A stretch of DNA of 64,000 nucleotides. Source: Bacillus sp. 165 (GTDB lineage Bacteria; Bacillota; Bacilli; Bacillales; Bacillaceae_G). The stretch lies in the NCBI RefSeq assembly GCF_017742235.1, contig NZ_JAGHKQ010000001.1:1-64000 (forward strand). Reading direction: 5' to 3'. Positions within the stretch are counted from its first letter, which is position 1; each line of letters opens with the position of its first letter. Position numbers and translations under genes: made by a program. Under the pieces are notes generated by a model that was not told the DNA's origin, did no database searches, and saw only the letters and a list, made by a program, of their open reading frames with translations. Shown here piece by piece: positions 33,322-42,449 of this stretch.

Positions 33322-33543
33322 TTAGTTTTGTTCATCAGAAGACTCGCCGTCTTTTCCACTATCATCAGAAGATTCGTCAACTGCTCCATCATCCTGCGTT
33401 TCATCATCAGTTGTCATCTCATCTTGCACATCGCCAGTTGTTTCTTCGTCTTTCGGCTTTTCCTCGTTATCATTGCTGCAGCCTACCACTAATAAAGAGC
33501 TTGCTAACGCAACAGCAGATAATGCTTTTGCTAATTTGTTCAT
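33322..33543 (-). CDS. Small acidic lipoprotein
   Basis: The start is ATG 33543 (MNKLAKALSAVALASS) behind AGGAGAGGA. The 73-residue product has a lipoprotein signal with lipobox LVVGC (Cys at about 22), then a very acidic Asp/Glu/Ser/Thr-rich tail (DEMTTDDETQDDGAVDE) that should be disordered on the cell or spore surface. No domain is recognised. Confidence 0.75.
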   Translation of the reverse strand: MNKLAKALSAVALASSLLVVGCSNDNEEKPKDEETTGDVQDEMTTDDETQDDGAVDESSDDSGKDGESSDEQN

Positions 33544-33753
33544 TCCTATCCTCTCCTTTGGATAAAATATGTACAAACTTATAATAAAATTTTTTTATAA
33601 AGAAAATATTGGAAAACAGTAAATAATCAGTAAATTAATGTAAAATAAAGTAAAAGTGAATGAATGCTTTTCAAACCGATAAAAATAGACAATTATCACC
33701 TAAAATCTTCTGCCCATTTAGTTCACCTGTCCCTGTCAAAAACGCTATTTCCA

Positions 33754-33762
33754 CATATGCTA
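33754..33762 (+). promoter_or_regulatory. Sporulation-type -10 box of YjcZ-like gene
   Basis: CATATGCTA fits the sigma-K -10 consensus (CATANNNTA) about 30 bp before the start, but no AC is found at the expected -35 spacing. Confidence 0.4.
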
Positions 33763-33791
33763 TAGGGAAAACAGAATAAGGAGGGAGAACG

Positions 33792-33881
33792 ATGGGCTAT
33801 CCTGGATACAACAGCGGCTTCGCATTAATCGTCGTATTGTTTATTCTTTTAATTATTGTTGGTGCTGCTTGCTTCTGCTAA
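33792..33881 (+). CDS. YjcZ-family small sporulation protein
   Basis: The frame encodes a 29-residue peptide, MGYPGYNSGFALIVVLFILL..., ending IIVGAACFC. A Gly/Tyr-rich N-terminus followed by one hydrophobic helix is the pattern of the YjcZ/SscA family of tiny sporulation proteins. RBS AAGGAGGGAG lies eight bases upstream and a clear terminator follows, so it is a real gene despite its size. Confidence 0.8.
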   Translation: MGYPGYNSGFALIVVLFILLIIVGAACFC

Positions 33882-33900
33882 TGTAATCACAAAAAACCAT

Positions 33901-33930
33901 AGGGAAATGCAGGTATTACTGCATTTCCCT
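33901..33930 (+). terminator. Terminator of YjcZ-like gene
   Basis: AGGGAAATGCAG and CTGCATTTCCCT flank a 6-nt loop. Confidence 0.85.
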
Positions 33931-33993
33931 TTCTACATAGAAATGAAGCTTTTACGGGATAATACAATATTATCTGTGATTTGAGGTGCTTAA

Positions 33994-35490
33994 ATGAATG
34001 AAAATAAGGATACTGCCTTGTCATTTTTTAATCATTTTCGTGCGGAGCTTCGCAGTTTTATCGGATTGGACCTTGAGTTTATCCCCTCTAATAAAGAACA
34101 TGAGCTCATAGAATACCAGTTACAGTCAAATTCCATTCAAGACGTGTTGGTCCATAAACTGTTTGACCGCTTATTAGGTAAAGTCACGACCGTTTTATCC
34201 AATTATTATGATCGTTCTGCTGAGTTTGAACTCCAACAGCTTATTTCCGTTGTGGAGGAAATTGCACTTCTTATCATTTTTCACCCTCATATCGATAAAC
34301 AAAAGAAACTGAAACCCTATGCGTTCGTGAAGCTTTTAAAGGATATCAGCACGAAAACATATGAATCTGCCCATACGGCTCTTGGTTTTTTCTATTTCAA
34401 GGCTAAGAGCAGCGATATTCAACAAGAGCTTTCTTCTTATCCTTTTGAATACATACCATTAGAATTTCCTATCGATATAAGGGGCTTTATTGCAGACAAA
34501 CGAAGCTTAAAATTAGTGGATAATGAGCATATTTCCCTTGTTGTTAATCACAATTTTTTTGTAACAGGATTTGTTCGGAGGCAAACGGAATGCAATACAA
34601 TCCGCTCTGTCGTACTAAACTTATACAATGAAATCGATGAATGGCAGCTGCGCCAATTATACTATGAGGGTATGTATGAGTATATAAGTTGTAAAACGAC
34701 AAAAGAGGAATTCGAAAGTACTGCTTATGAGCAATTTATGTCTGATATACATATGCAGCTCCAGAAAATAAACAAAAGGAACAGAGAAAAGAAAAAAGCA
34801 TTTCCTTCCTTTCAATTCATTGACATTAATAATAGTGACATCAACTGGTATACAGACCATAACTTTACGCTGCGGCTTTCGAATGGAAGCTGGAAGGTGA
34901 AGCATTACCTAGCTTTTAAAAGTATGTTTTTAGAGATCTTCCTTCCTTACAACAATAAAGAAATGGTTTCCTTTTTGATGAAAGGAACCTCTGCTTTTCA
35001 CCAGTCTTTAATTGATCTTACGGTGAAGCGAATTGATAAGATGGTCAACTTGATAAAGAGACTTGGGCAAGCCGGTAAAGGAGCTCTTTTTATCATTTTA
35101 TGTGATTCTCCATGCGGGGCAACGCATGAGCCAGTATTGTTTAACACGGCGCTTCAGCAAATTCCTGCGAGTATGCTGTTACGAGGCAGTACCTCTTTAC
35201 AAAAATTTACTCCCATTATAAAACAAGAAGACTATGCTTTAAATATTTTACGTTGTGATTTATCCTACTTGGAGCTGATTTCTACCATAGACGGGGCGGT
35301 CATTTTTGATTCATCTTTCAATATTTTATCTTTTGGAGAACTGCTCGATGTCAGCAACGTCCGCACCGAAGCATTGGGAGCACGAACAGCGGCTGCATAC
35401 GCAGGCTCACGTTTCGGTATTGCGGTAAAAGTATCACAAGACGGGGATGTTGTCATGCTACAAAATGGGAAAACCTTAATTGAAATATAA
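33994..35490 (+). CDS. Large protein with degenerate diadenylate-cyclase-like (DACNV-type) C-terminus
   Basis: The 498-residue protein has a mostly helical N-terminal half of unknown type (about 1-140) and a middle domain (about 140-370). The C-terminal domain of about 120 residues resembles the DisA_N/DAC fold: LISTIDGAVIFDSSFNILSFG, GARTAAAYAGSRFGIAVKVS and GDVVMLQNGK. Active diadenylate cyclases need DGA plus an RHR motif. Here DGA is kept but RHR is RTA, so cyclase activity is unlikely and a nucleotide-sensing role fits better. RBS GAGGTG precedes the ATG. A single-gene unit with a strong terminator. Confidence 0.7.
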   Translation: MNENKDTALSFFNHFRAELRSFIGLDLEFIPSNKEHELIEYQLQSNSIQDVLVHKLFDRLLGKVTTVLSNYYDRSAEFELQQLISVVEEIALLIIFHPHIDKQKKLKPYAFVKLLKDISTKTYESAHTALGFFYFKAKSSDIQQELSSYPFEYIPLEFPIDIRGFIADKRSLKLVDNEHISLVVNHNFFVTGFVRRQTECNTIRSVVLNLYNEIDEWQLRQLYYEGMYEYISCKTTKEEFESTAYEQFMSDIHMQLQKINKRNREKKKAFPSFQFIDINNSDINWYTDHNFTLRLSNGSWKVKHYLAFKSMFLEIFLPYNNKEMVSFLMKGTSAFHQSLIDLTVKRIDKMVNLIKRLGQAGKGALFIILCDSPCGATHEPVLFNTALQQIPASMLLRGSTSLQKFTPIIKQEDYALNILRCDLSYLELISTIDGAVIFDSSFNILSFGELLDVSNVRTEALGARTAAAYAGSRFGIAVKVSQDGDVVMLQNGKTLIEI

Positions 35491-35499
35491 TCTTCATAA

Positions 35500-35537
35500 T
35501 GAAAGCAAGGCTCCTTAGCAGGCGAGCCTTGCTTTCA
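35500..35537 (+). terminator. Terminator of the DAC-like gene
   Basis: TGAAAGCAAGGCTC and GAGCCTTGCTTTCA form a 14-bp perfect stem with a 10-nt loop. Confidence 0.85.
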
Positions 35538-35570
35538 CATCTAATATAAAAACGTCCGCTAGACCTATCA

Positions 35571-35892
35571 TTACTGTGCAGTAAATAAATTTGCCAAACG
35601 CTTGCTTTCTTCTTTTCGAGTTTGGCGCCGGCTTGCTCGCAGCACAGCCATTTCATACAAACGTTGTTCCTCTTCGGTTTCCGGTATGACCTTAAGAACA
35701 GGCGCTGCTTGTCCATTCTGTCTCAATGCCACAAATGTCACAAAAGAAGTCGCCGCGATGCTGAAATGGAGGCTACCATATCCATCTCTGCTATAATTTT
35801 TCCGCTAAACAACGTACGATGATTGTTTAAATCTGTAGGAAATACGCGGCTTGTTTTTTTACTCTCGATTCCTTAACTAATTTCCCTTCCAT
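35571..35892 (-). pseudogene. Acyl-CoA thioesterase (YkhA type) with internal deletion
   Basis: From ATG 35890-35892, with RBS AAAGAGGTGAAG, the frame gives MEGKLVKESRVKKTSRVFPT, then LNNHRTLFSGKIIAEMDMVASISAS. It then stops in RRLLL. The next frame gives ATSFVTFVALRQNGQAAPV, IPETEEEQRLYEMA and ends at TAA 35571-35573. These are the N- and C-terminal parts of a hot-dog acyl-CoA thioesterase. About 50 residues in the centre (the STDSVDF catalytic region) are missing and the reading frame changes at the junction. The gene is dead. Confidence 0.8.
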
Positions 35893-35929
35893 TCTCTTCA
35901 CCTCTTTGCATTGTAAGCAGTCAGAAAGT

Positions 35930-35953
35930 GAAGCGGTTTTGCCATCCCGCTTC
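35930..35953 (-). terminator. Weak hairpin after cobalamin riboswitch
   Basis: GAAGCGG and CCGCTTC flank a 10-nt loop on the minus strand, followed by a short T-poor tail. It may be the expression platform of the riboswitch. A second small stem (TCCTA/TAGGA) lies next to it. Confidence 0.4.
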
Positions 35954-35984
35954 TCCTATGCTCCGTAGGAAAAAAGCGTTATCG

Positions 35985-36136
35985 GCTCTGGCAGGTCTCC
36001 TGGCTTATGCATCATCGATGTTTTTGCCTTCCCGCCTTAATGGCAGTGACATAGTAAGAACCTCTTTGCATTTACAGTGGCGGGACCGCGTTGGAATTTC
36101 ACCAAACTTCCCTTTTCATCCTTAAGGAACCAGAGC
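35985..36136 (-). ncRNA. Cobalamin (B12) riboswitch
   Basis: On the minus strand P1 is formed by GCTCTGG (36130-36136) and CCAGAGC (35985-35991). Conserved core elements follow in order: GGTTCC, AAGGGAAGTTTGGTGAAATTC, CAACGCGGTCCCGCCACTG and the B12-box AGCCAGGAGACCTGCC (35990-36005). All match the cobalamin-riboswitch consensus. Normally it represses B12 uptake or synthesis genes. The only downstream gene on this strand is the broken thioesterase, so its real target seems to have been lost. Confidence 0.92.
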
Positions 36137-36197
36137 TTTCTATGCTTTTATAAGCATAGTGTAACAATTTGGAAGGATTCTCGTCTACCAAAAATTC

Positions 36198-37055
36198 TCA
36201 ATCATACCCTCTGAACACATATTGCTCAGCTGGCACCTCTACCCTTTTCCATGCCTTCACTTCTAATACAGGAATGTTTGACTTAAACGGCTGATAGTAT
36301 TCACTTTTGATTTCACCCTCAACCTCAATCCAATCGTCATCCTTCCACTCTGCATCCTCCGGTTTTTTTACAAGCATCCCGAATACTCCTGAATCAGCGA
36401 CGCAGTGGATGATACCGAACCGGAACAGAAAGAACTCTGATTTTCCCGCTTCTTCCTCGTGAAATACAAAGCCTTTAAATGAAAGAGATTTCCCGATAAA
36501 CTCCCCTGGATAATTATAAATGGTTTCCATGCCCTTTAAGAAATTATCATCATTTAGTTCGATTTCATCTTTATTAATATAATTTTTCTTTTCCTTTTCC
36601 ATCAGCTCCCGATAGCCTTCTTTTCCATAATAAATACTCGTGTCCGGCCGTAAAAACTGCCTTTGAACAAAAGGATCTGTATTATTCGGGTCTGATACCG
36701 GAAAATGGAAACCCTTTGCTTTTACAATAGTGGAATCTAACGTAGCTACTGGAAAAAACAGTCCTGACACAATTGGAAAAATAAACACACCGTACGTGAA
36801 TATGCGCTTTAGCGGCGTATTCATTTCACGAGAATGATCATGACCGCAATGCCCGTGGTCACAATTATGATCATGAACATGGTTCTCCTTCTTAAAAGTT
36901 GAAATAACTTGCACGACAGTTAAAAAAGCTAATATAACAGCTGCGGTCTTAGATAAATACGCATACTTCATATTAATGTATTTCGTGATATCACCTGTTA
37001 TATGAAACTGCGCCAGCAAAAAGGTAAACCCCAGTAGAATGTAAGCCCGGAACAT
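36198..37055 (-). CDS. TIGR03943-family permease partner (YcgQ-like)
   Basis: The start is ATG 37055 (MFRAYILLGFTF) behind GGGGTGGTGA. The 285-residue protein has three helices in the first 110 residues with a His-rich cytoplasmic or external loop (VHDHNCDHGHCGHDHS, about 64-80). A long soluble C-terminal domain follows (FIGKSLSFKGFVFHEEE, FFLFRFGIIHCVADSGVFGMLV, DDWIEVEGEI). This is the YcgQ/TIGR03943 partner of the adjacent permease. The His-loop points to metal handling. A CTATGCTT/AAGCATAG hairpin lies after the gene. Confidence 0.82.
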   Translation of the reverse strand: MFRAYILLGFTFLLAQFHITGDITKYINMKYAYLSKTAAVILAFLTVVQVISTFKKENHVHDHNCDHGHCGHDHSREMNTPLKRIFTYGVFIFPIVSGLFFPVATLDSTIVKAKGFHFPVSDPNNTDPFVQRQFLRPDTSIYYGKEGYRELMEKEKKNYINKDEIELNDDNFLKGMETIYNYPGEFIGKSLSFKGFVFHEEEAGKSEFFLFRFGIIHCVADSGVFGMLVKKPEDAEWKDDDWIEVEGEIKSEYYQPFKSNIPVLEVKAWKRVEVPAEQYVFRGYD

Positions 37056-37059
37056 AATA

Positions 37060-37947
37060 TCACCACCCCGCAAAATAGAAAATGATTGAGCTTGCATACA
37101 CTGTGACAGTAACCAATACCATGATAGCAACTACTACACGGGCTCTAAACGTCGCAAACATCATCAGCGTATTTTTAATATCAAGCATGGGTCCAAATAC
37201 AAGAAACGCCACAAGCGAAGCCGGTGCAAAGGTACTTTGAAAGGAAGAAGCAATAAAAGCATCCGCCTCTGAACATAGGGACAATATATAAGCAAGTCCC
37301 ATCATAACAGCTGACGAGGAAAACGGTCCTTGCCCGATAGACAAGAGAGTAGATGTTTTCACAAATGTCTGTACAGCTGCTGCAATCAGACCTCCTAAAA
37401 TCAAAAATTTCCCCATTGAGAAAAACTCTTCAACCGCATGCGTACAAACATCCCATAGCCTGCCCTTAATGGAGCGCTTGTACGAAATCGCGGCAAAATG
37501 ATCGTCTTTTAGCTCATTTCCTTTGAATAAGAAGGAAAGAGCAATCCCGACGACAACTGCGACGACAATTGCCACAATAGAACGATAAATTGCCATTTTA
37601 AAGCTGTTGCCGAAGGCTACGTATGTAGCAAAAAATACGACAGGATTAATAATCGGGCCTGTCAACATAAACGCAATCCCCGCATGAAGCGGCACCCCTT
37701 TGCCAATCAAACGTCTAACAATCGGTACGATTCCGCACTCACATCCCGGAAAAATCGCACCAAGCACCACAGCAAACAGCACCGCCAGTATCCGGTTTTT
37801 TGGCATAATTTTCGCTACCATTTCATCCGTTACGAACATTTGAATAAGACCAGATATGAAAACTCCAATTAGTACGAAAGGCAATGCCTCAATTAATATC
37901 GAAATAAAAATAGTATTCATTTGCAAAAAAACCTTAGGCAATGCCAT
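37060..37947 (-). CDS. Permease of the DUF318/ArsP_1 type (YcgR-like)
   Basis: The start is ATG 37947 (MALPKVFLQMNTIFI) behind TTGGAGGA; the frame opens 35 codons earlier without an RBS. The 295-residue permease has about eight helices, and the family motifs PGCECGIVPIVRRLIGKGVP and SLCSEADAFIAS. LTGPIINPVV lies between. YcgR-type permeases are usually paired with YcgQ, as here (4-bp gap). The substrate is not established; metal ions are the usual guess. No Zur box is visible upstream. Confidence 0.85.
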   Translation of the reverse strand: MALPKVFLQMNTIFISILIEALPFVLIGVFISGLIQMFVTDEMVAKIMPKNRILAVLFAVVLGAIFPGCECGIVPIVRRLIGKGVPLHAGIAFMLTGPIINPVVFFATYVAFGNSFKMAIYRSIVAIVVAVVVGIALSFLFKGNELKDDHFAAISYKRSIKGRLWDVCTHAVEEFFSMGKFLILGGLIAAAVQTFVKTSTLLSIGQGPFSSSAVMMGLAYILSLCSEADAFIASSFQSTFAPASLVAFLVFGPMLDIKNTLMMFATFRARVVVAIMVLVTVTVYASSIIFYFAGW

Positions 37948-38157
37948 ACCAATATCCTCCAATTTAAGTAACAACGATATATCATTGTAACGCTGTTTAA
38001 TAAAATGAACAAGTTCTAAATCTTTCACTCTGATTAGTATTTGATTGATCAATGGAATAGTTTTTTGAATAGTATGGATATACTACTGCTCTTTATCATT
38101 TACCTATATTCCATCGACAGTAAAGGCCCCTCAATTTATACAACCTGGTGAAAAGTG

Positions 38158-38187
38158 CAAAAACATCCCGCCCGAGCAGGATGTTTT
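38158..38187 (-). terminator. Terminator of corA
   Basis: AAAAACATCC and GGATGTTTTT enclose a GC-rich inner stem (CGCC/GAGC), overlapping the stop codon. Confidence 0.8.
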
Positions 38188-39125
38188 TACAGATACCGCT
38201 TCTTCCAAAATATAAATGCAATAGTTGTAGACAGAGCAACGCAAATCGTCATAACAATCGCAAAAGCATGCTTATACTCGCTAAGAGGAATGTGCAAGTT
38301 CATACCAAAGAAGCTCGATACCATCGTCGGAACAGATAAAATGATGGTAATAGACGTCAACAGCTTCATGACACTGTTTAAATTATTGGATATGACTGAG
38401 CCGTATGTATTCATCATGCCGTTCAGGATATTGCTGTAGATTTCCGCCATTTCAATCGCCTGCTTATTTTCAATTAACACATCCTCCAATAAATCTTGAT
38501 CATCCTCATACATCTTTAAATACGTACCCTTCAGCAATCGTTGCAGCACAATTTTGTTTGCTTTTAAGGAGGTTGCAAAGTATACTAAGCTTTTTTCCAA
38601 AGCAAGAAGTGTAAAAATCTCTTTATTTTTCATAGATTTTGTTAGCTCTTTTTCCAAATCCATCGTTTTACGGTTAATTTGCTTTAAATATCGTAAATAG
38701 TACGTTGAAATAATATATAAAATTTGAAGCGCAAAGCGCGTCTTTTTAAAGGTAAAGAAGCCTTTTATTCGAAAATTTGTAAATCGTTCAAAAATCGGAT
38801 TTTCCTCCAAACAAATTGTAACAAAACATTCTTCAGTCACAATCATCCCTATCGGAATCGTATCATACGCCGAACTTCCATCTTCCTCGTGCTTGACAAT
38901 AGGAATATCAACGATAATCAATGTATTGTCGTCTTCTTTTTCAATACGGGAACGTTCTTCATCATCCAACGGGTCCTTGATAAAATCCAGTTCTACATTT
39001 AGCTCCGTTAACAAAAATTGAATTTCCTCTTCAGTAGGATGAATCACATTAATCCAGCAGCCCTTTTGAAGTTCATCAATTTCATGCAATTTGCCGTTTC
39101 GATCTGTCAAATACATATTTAACAT
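38187..39125 (-). CDS. corA: CorA-family magnesium transporter
   Basis: The 312-residue protein has a soluble N-terminal funnel and two C-terminal helices. The first ends in YGSVISNNLNSVMKLLTSIT and MVSSFFGMN, the selectivity motif GMN. The last helix is followed by the basic tail FWKKRYL. This is a complete CorA Mg2+/divalent channel. The RBS AGGAGGTG precedes the ATG. No M-box leader is visible. Confidence 0.92.
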   Translation of the reverse strand: MLNMYLTDRNGKLHEIDELQKGCWINVIHPTEEEIQFLLTELNVELDFIKDPLDDEERSRIEKEDDNTLIIVDIPIVKHEEDGSSAYDTIPIGMIVTEECFVTICLEENPIFERFTNFRIKGFFTFKKTRFALQILYIISTYYLRYLKQINRKTMDLEKELTKSMKNKEIFTLLALEKSLVYFATSLKANKIVLQRLLKGTYLKMYEDDQDLLEDVLIENKQAIEMAEIYSNILNGMMNTYGSVISNNLNSVMKLLTSITIILSVPTMVSSFFGMNLHIPLSEYKHAFAIVMTICVALSTTIAFIFWKKRYL

Positions 39126-39291
39126 GCGGCACCTCCTTTGACCATTGCCCTTTCCTTACAGGATATATATGGAATACAATACATACAGCATATGCAACAA
39201 AAGGACAGATTGCAATACATACATATTATGTACTATATAGAATTTCCCATCTTTGTTTTTTTTCATAAAGAAAAACAAGATTTTCCAAAAC

Positions 39292-39321
39292 AAAAAACAG
39301 AACTTTTTCAGCTCTGTTCCC
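39292..39321 (-). terminator. Weak terminator of flippase gene
   Basis: Imperfect stem of CAGAAC and CTCTGTT arms, with a long T-run on the minus strand. Confidence 0.5.
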
Positions 39322-39329
39322 TATAATTC

Positions 39330-40712
39330 TTACTTTGCAGGCTTTCCAACGTATCTATGTAATAAGGCTAAATTGAACACTACCGAAAAGGTATATCCGA
39401 CATACGTAGCAATAATCGATCCTGTATAATCCAATAGCGGGATCAAAAGGATATTCAGCACCACTTTTAATATGATGCCTATCAACAATCCGATAATAGT
39501 TTTCGTTTGCTGATTAACACCTTGGAGCATAGCGGCTGTGACAGAGAACAACGAGAATAAAATGCAAGCGGATGCATAATACCGAAGAATTTCACTGCCA
39601 AGAACAGGATCATTTCCCGCCCCAAACAAAATGGTATAGATCGGATTTGCTAAAATGATAATGCCGATAGCTGCAGGTAATGTCACCATCACCACATACA
39701 AATTTGTTCGGGTAAAATGCTTATATAGAAGCTGATGATTATTAGCTGTGAACGCTTTTGTCATTTCCGGAACAAGGGACATACTAAATGCAGTTGCCAA
39801 TGACACTGGTATGAGCACCACCATTTGTACGAGTCCGATGATAGCATTGATTTTTTCTGCTTCTCCTTGCTGATAGCCGATATTCATCAACAGCTTATTG
39901 AGCGTAAAGGTATCCACCGTCTGATATAGTGGAATACACAGCCCAACAATTACAAAAGGAATCGAATATGTAAACAGCTCTTTATATAAGCTGAAAAAAG
40001 ACACATTCGTTTTCGGAATACTCATTTTTTCTTTTTGTTTCAAATGGCGCCGCCGCTTTATATAAAAAAATATAAGCACGAATATTCCAGCAAGCGCCCC
40101 TACAAAAGCCCCAAATGTTGCGACCCCCACGGCCAAACTGATTCCGCCGTTATACCACTTCAACACAAGAAAGCTCCCAATTAAAATCGTAAGCACACGA
40201 AACAGCTGCTCCACCACTACACTTGCTGCTGACGGTCCCATAGATTGAAATCCTTGAAAAAACCCGCGCAATAAACTCATGCTCGGTACAATCAATAGAG
40301 CTACACTTACAACTTGTATATTATAAGTAACAGCTTCAAGACTATTCCCTGTTCCATCTTTTGAATCAACAACAAGTCCTGCTAGTACAGGAGCAAAAGA
40401 ATACAAAACCACAAATGAAATAACTCCCATAAGGAACATAAACATCAAGCCGCTTCGCAGGACACGCTTTACTGTATGGTAATCATTCAATTGATTATAC
40501 TTTGACACCATTTTAGAAACCGCGAGCGGCAGACCCATTGTCGCAATGCTTAACATAATGGTATACGGGCGATAGGCATAGGTGTACAATACATACCCGC
40601 TTGTTCCCACAAGGGCCGTAAACGGTATTACATAAATAAAGCCCAGCATCTTGGAGATCATTGTTCCCAGTGTTAAAAATATTGTTCCCCGCAAAAAAGA
40701 TGATCTCTTCAT
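39330..40712 (-). CDS. Oligosaccharide/lipid II flippase family (MVF/MurJ-SpoVB type)
   Basis: The start is ATG 40712 (MKRSSFLRGTIFLTLG) behind GGAGGAG. The 460-residue protein has about 14 helices in two similar halves. GTMISKMLGFIYVIPFTALVG and RPYTIMLSIATMGLPLAVSKMVS are typical of the SpoVB/YtgP branch of the MOP superfamily. These proteins flip lipid-linked sugars such as lipid II. It is shorter than B. subtilis YtgP (about 540), so it may be another family member. Confidence 0.85.
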   Translation of the reverse strand: MKRSSFLRGTIFLTLGTMISKMLGFIYVIPFTALVGTSGYVLYTYAYRPYTIMLSIATMGLPLAVSKMVSKYNQLNDYHTVKRVLRSGLMFMFLMGVISFVVLYSFAPVLAGLVVDSKDGTGNSLEAVTYNIQVVSVALLIVPSMSLLRGFFQGFQSMGPSAASVVVEQLFRVLTILIGSFLVLKWYNGGISLAVGVATFGAFVGALAGIFVLIFFYIKRRRHLKQKEKMSIPKTNVSFFSLYKELFTYSIPFVIVGLCIPLYQTVDTFTLNKLLMNIGYQQGEAEKINAIIGLVQMVVLIPVSLATAFSMSLVPEMTKAFTANNHQLLYKHFTRTNLYVVMVTLPAAIGIIILANPIYTILFGAGNDPVLGSEILRYYASACILFSLFSVTAAMLQGVNQQTKTIIGLLIGIILKVVLNILLIPLLDYTGSIIATYVGYTFSVVFNLALLHRYVGKPAK

Positions 40713-40780
40713 TCCATACTCCTCCACCGTTCTTCCTTACTATTATCGTATGGACAGCCCTTTAAAAATAGACCAAAATA

Positions 40781-40806
40781 AAAAGCATGCAGTTCAGCAT
40801 GCTTTT
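40781..40806 (-). terminator. Terminator of small membrane protein gene
   Basis: AAAAGCATGC and GCATGCTTTT are perfect arms around a 6-nt loop. Confidence 0.85.
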
Positions 40807-40815
40807 ACATTTTTA

Positions 40816-41082
40816 TTATAATTGGGAAATGACCATCTGGCCGGAAGTATATAAAAATAACACTACCGCAAAGGATGCGATTGCATATACCTTCATTTTA
40901 GAATAGAACAGCAGTACAGCAGATACAATCATTGGAATTGAAAAATACAATATAATCATATTTTCTTTCCAAAACGGCTCAAGCCATCCTGATTTTGGAG
41001 CGATAATCATTAATGCAAAGTACACTAATCCTAGTGAAGCACTAAATAACAATTCCAGCAGCATACGATACCCTATCTTCAT
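40816..41082 (-). CDS. Small three-helix membrane protein, unknown
   Basis: The start is ATG 41082 (MKIGYRMLLELLFS) behind AGGGATTGGGG. The 88-residue product has helices at about 8-25, 36-55 and 62-82 with a Trp/Lys-rich loop (PKSGWLEPFWKE). It lies just upstream of the flippase gene, but with its own terminator. Family not recognised. Confidence 0.6.
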   Translation of the reverse strand: MKIGYRMLLELLFSASLGLVYFALMIIAPKSGWLEPFWKENMIILYFSIPMIVSAVLLFYSKMKVYAIASFAVVLFLYTSGQMVISQL

Positions 41083-41643
41083 AAATCCCCAATCCCTCAT
41101 CTTTCTTACTATTATAATATAGCGCTTACAATCAGTTTACTCCTGTACCAAAGAGTTAGGCAACTAACAAGTCTTGGAAGGATATAATTCGACCTGTTTC
41201 CTAGGGCAGCTTGTTATCATAAGTGAAATTATCGGTAGTTATTGATTTGACTGTTTTTGTCCAGCTAAGATTTCTCTTAATTCGCTTAGATTCTAATTTA
41301 GAACTCCTAAATTAGAATCAGTAAGACCTGTTTGTTTTTGGAGATTATCTGCTAAATTGTTAATTACACTAGCACTCAACAATATCTTCCATAAATATTA
41401 AATATCTGTAGAGGTACTCCTGATAATCGTCATTACATTGTCCGGGTCATCCTTTTTATGTACTGAAAAACTACCGATAAGACGTGCTATCAAAAATGAA
41501 GTGTATAAAACGCCAAAAGAACCTGTCACATCACTAGAGAATAAACTAGACTAATGACATTTCACAATGTCAAAGACCAACACTCTTGATATGAATGGTT
41601 CCTTTTTAAAGATTATGTGAACTAAGAAATTAAAAAACAAAAA
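41083..41643. other. Gene-poor 560-bp stretch
   Basis: No gene with start, RBS and reasonable length is found here. It contains a perfect 12-bp inverted repeat, GATTCTAATTTA (41289-41300) with TAAATTAGAATC (41308-41319), and a minus-strand frame of about 50 codons (GSFSVHKKDDPDNVMTII) without start. It may be a decayed gene region. Confidence 0.5.
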
Positions 41644-42240
41644 TCACTTTATACTACTGGACATAAACATTGAGGCATCTTGATTCATAAAAATATGATT
41701 ACCATGATAGAATGTCTTCATTTCAATTGATTTAAATCCAACTTCGGATAATATGTTTTTCAGTTCTTCATGTAAAAAACCGTTATGAACTTTCGGATGA
41801 TTTATTTTATCGTTTTTGTCAAAATCAATAATAATTAGCTTACCGCCATTATTTAAAATATTGAACAGTTCTTGTAAGATTTTTGTAGTATTCGGAATAT
41901 GAAGAAGAACTAGTGACATTAAAACTATGTCTGCCTTGAGTTCAGGAGTTCCTTCAGTAAAATCCGAATAAAGTACTTTTGAGTTGGTAATTCCTTTATG
42001 CGACATTTTTGCTTTCGCAACCTCCAGCATTTGTTTTGATGAATCAACCAACAAAATAGAATCTACTAAATCTGATAATTCTAAACCAACTAGACCTGTA
42101 CCGCTCCCATAGTCTATTAAAGATTTTGATTTACTATTTCTTAATTCTGGTCTTACTTCCTTAACTATAACTTTAGCTAATTCAATTCTTTCTTCTGTAT
42201 CATATCTGTTTGCCATCTGTTCAAAAACGTTATTTTCCAT
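41644..42240 (-). CDS. Class I SAM-dependent methyltransferase
   Basis: The start is ATG 42240 (MENNVFEQMANRYDTEERI) behind TTGGAGTGG. The 198-residue protein has SAM motif I LIDYGSGTGLVGLEL, the second acidic motif ILLVDSSKQML, motif IV LKADIVLMSLVLLH and the GGKLIIIDFDKN strand. It is typical of UbiE/YcgJ-like small-molecule methyltransferases. The substrate is unknown. It is AT-rich compared with its neighbours and isolated between gene-poor stretches, which may mean recent acquisition. Confidence 0.85.
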   Translation of the reverse strand: MENNVFEQMANRYDTEERIELAKVIVKEVRPELRNSKSKSLIDYGSGTGLVGLELSDLVDSILLVDSSKQMLEVAKAKMSHKGITNSKVLYSDFTEGTPELKADIVLMSLVLLHIPNTTKILQELFNILNNGGKLIIIDFDKNDKINHPKVHNGFLHEELKNILSEVGFKSIEMKTFYHGNHIFMNQDASMFMSSSIK

Positions 42241-42449
42241 ATTCCACTCCAATTCTCTATTTAGTAAACATTAAACCTACATAGTGGTCATTATAGCAAA
42301 AATTAAATAAATTGTTTAAAATTGCATCCTGCCTAATCTCTCCTTGAACTGGCTATGCAGGTTCTATGTCTCCATCAAATCACAGTAGATTACATAGAAT
42401 ATTGCATATCATATACGTATTTTGACTTTAAAATTCCTACTACAGCTAA

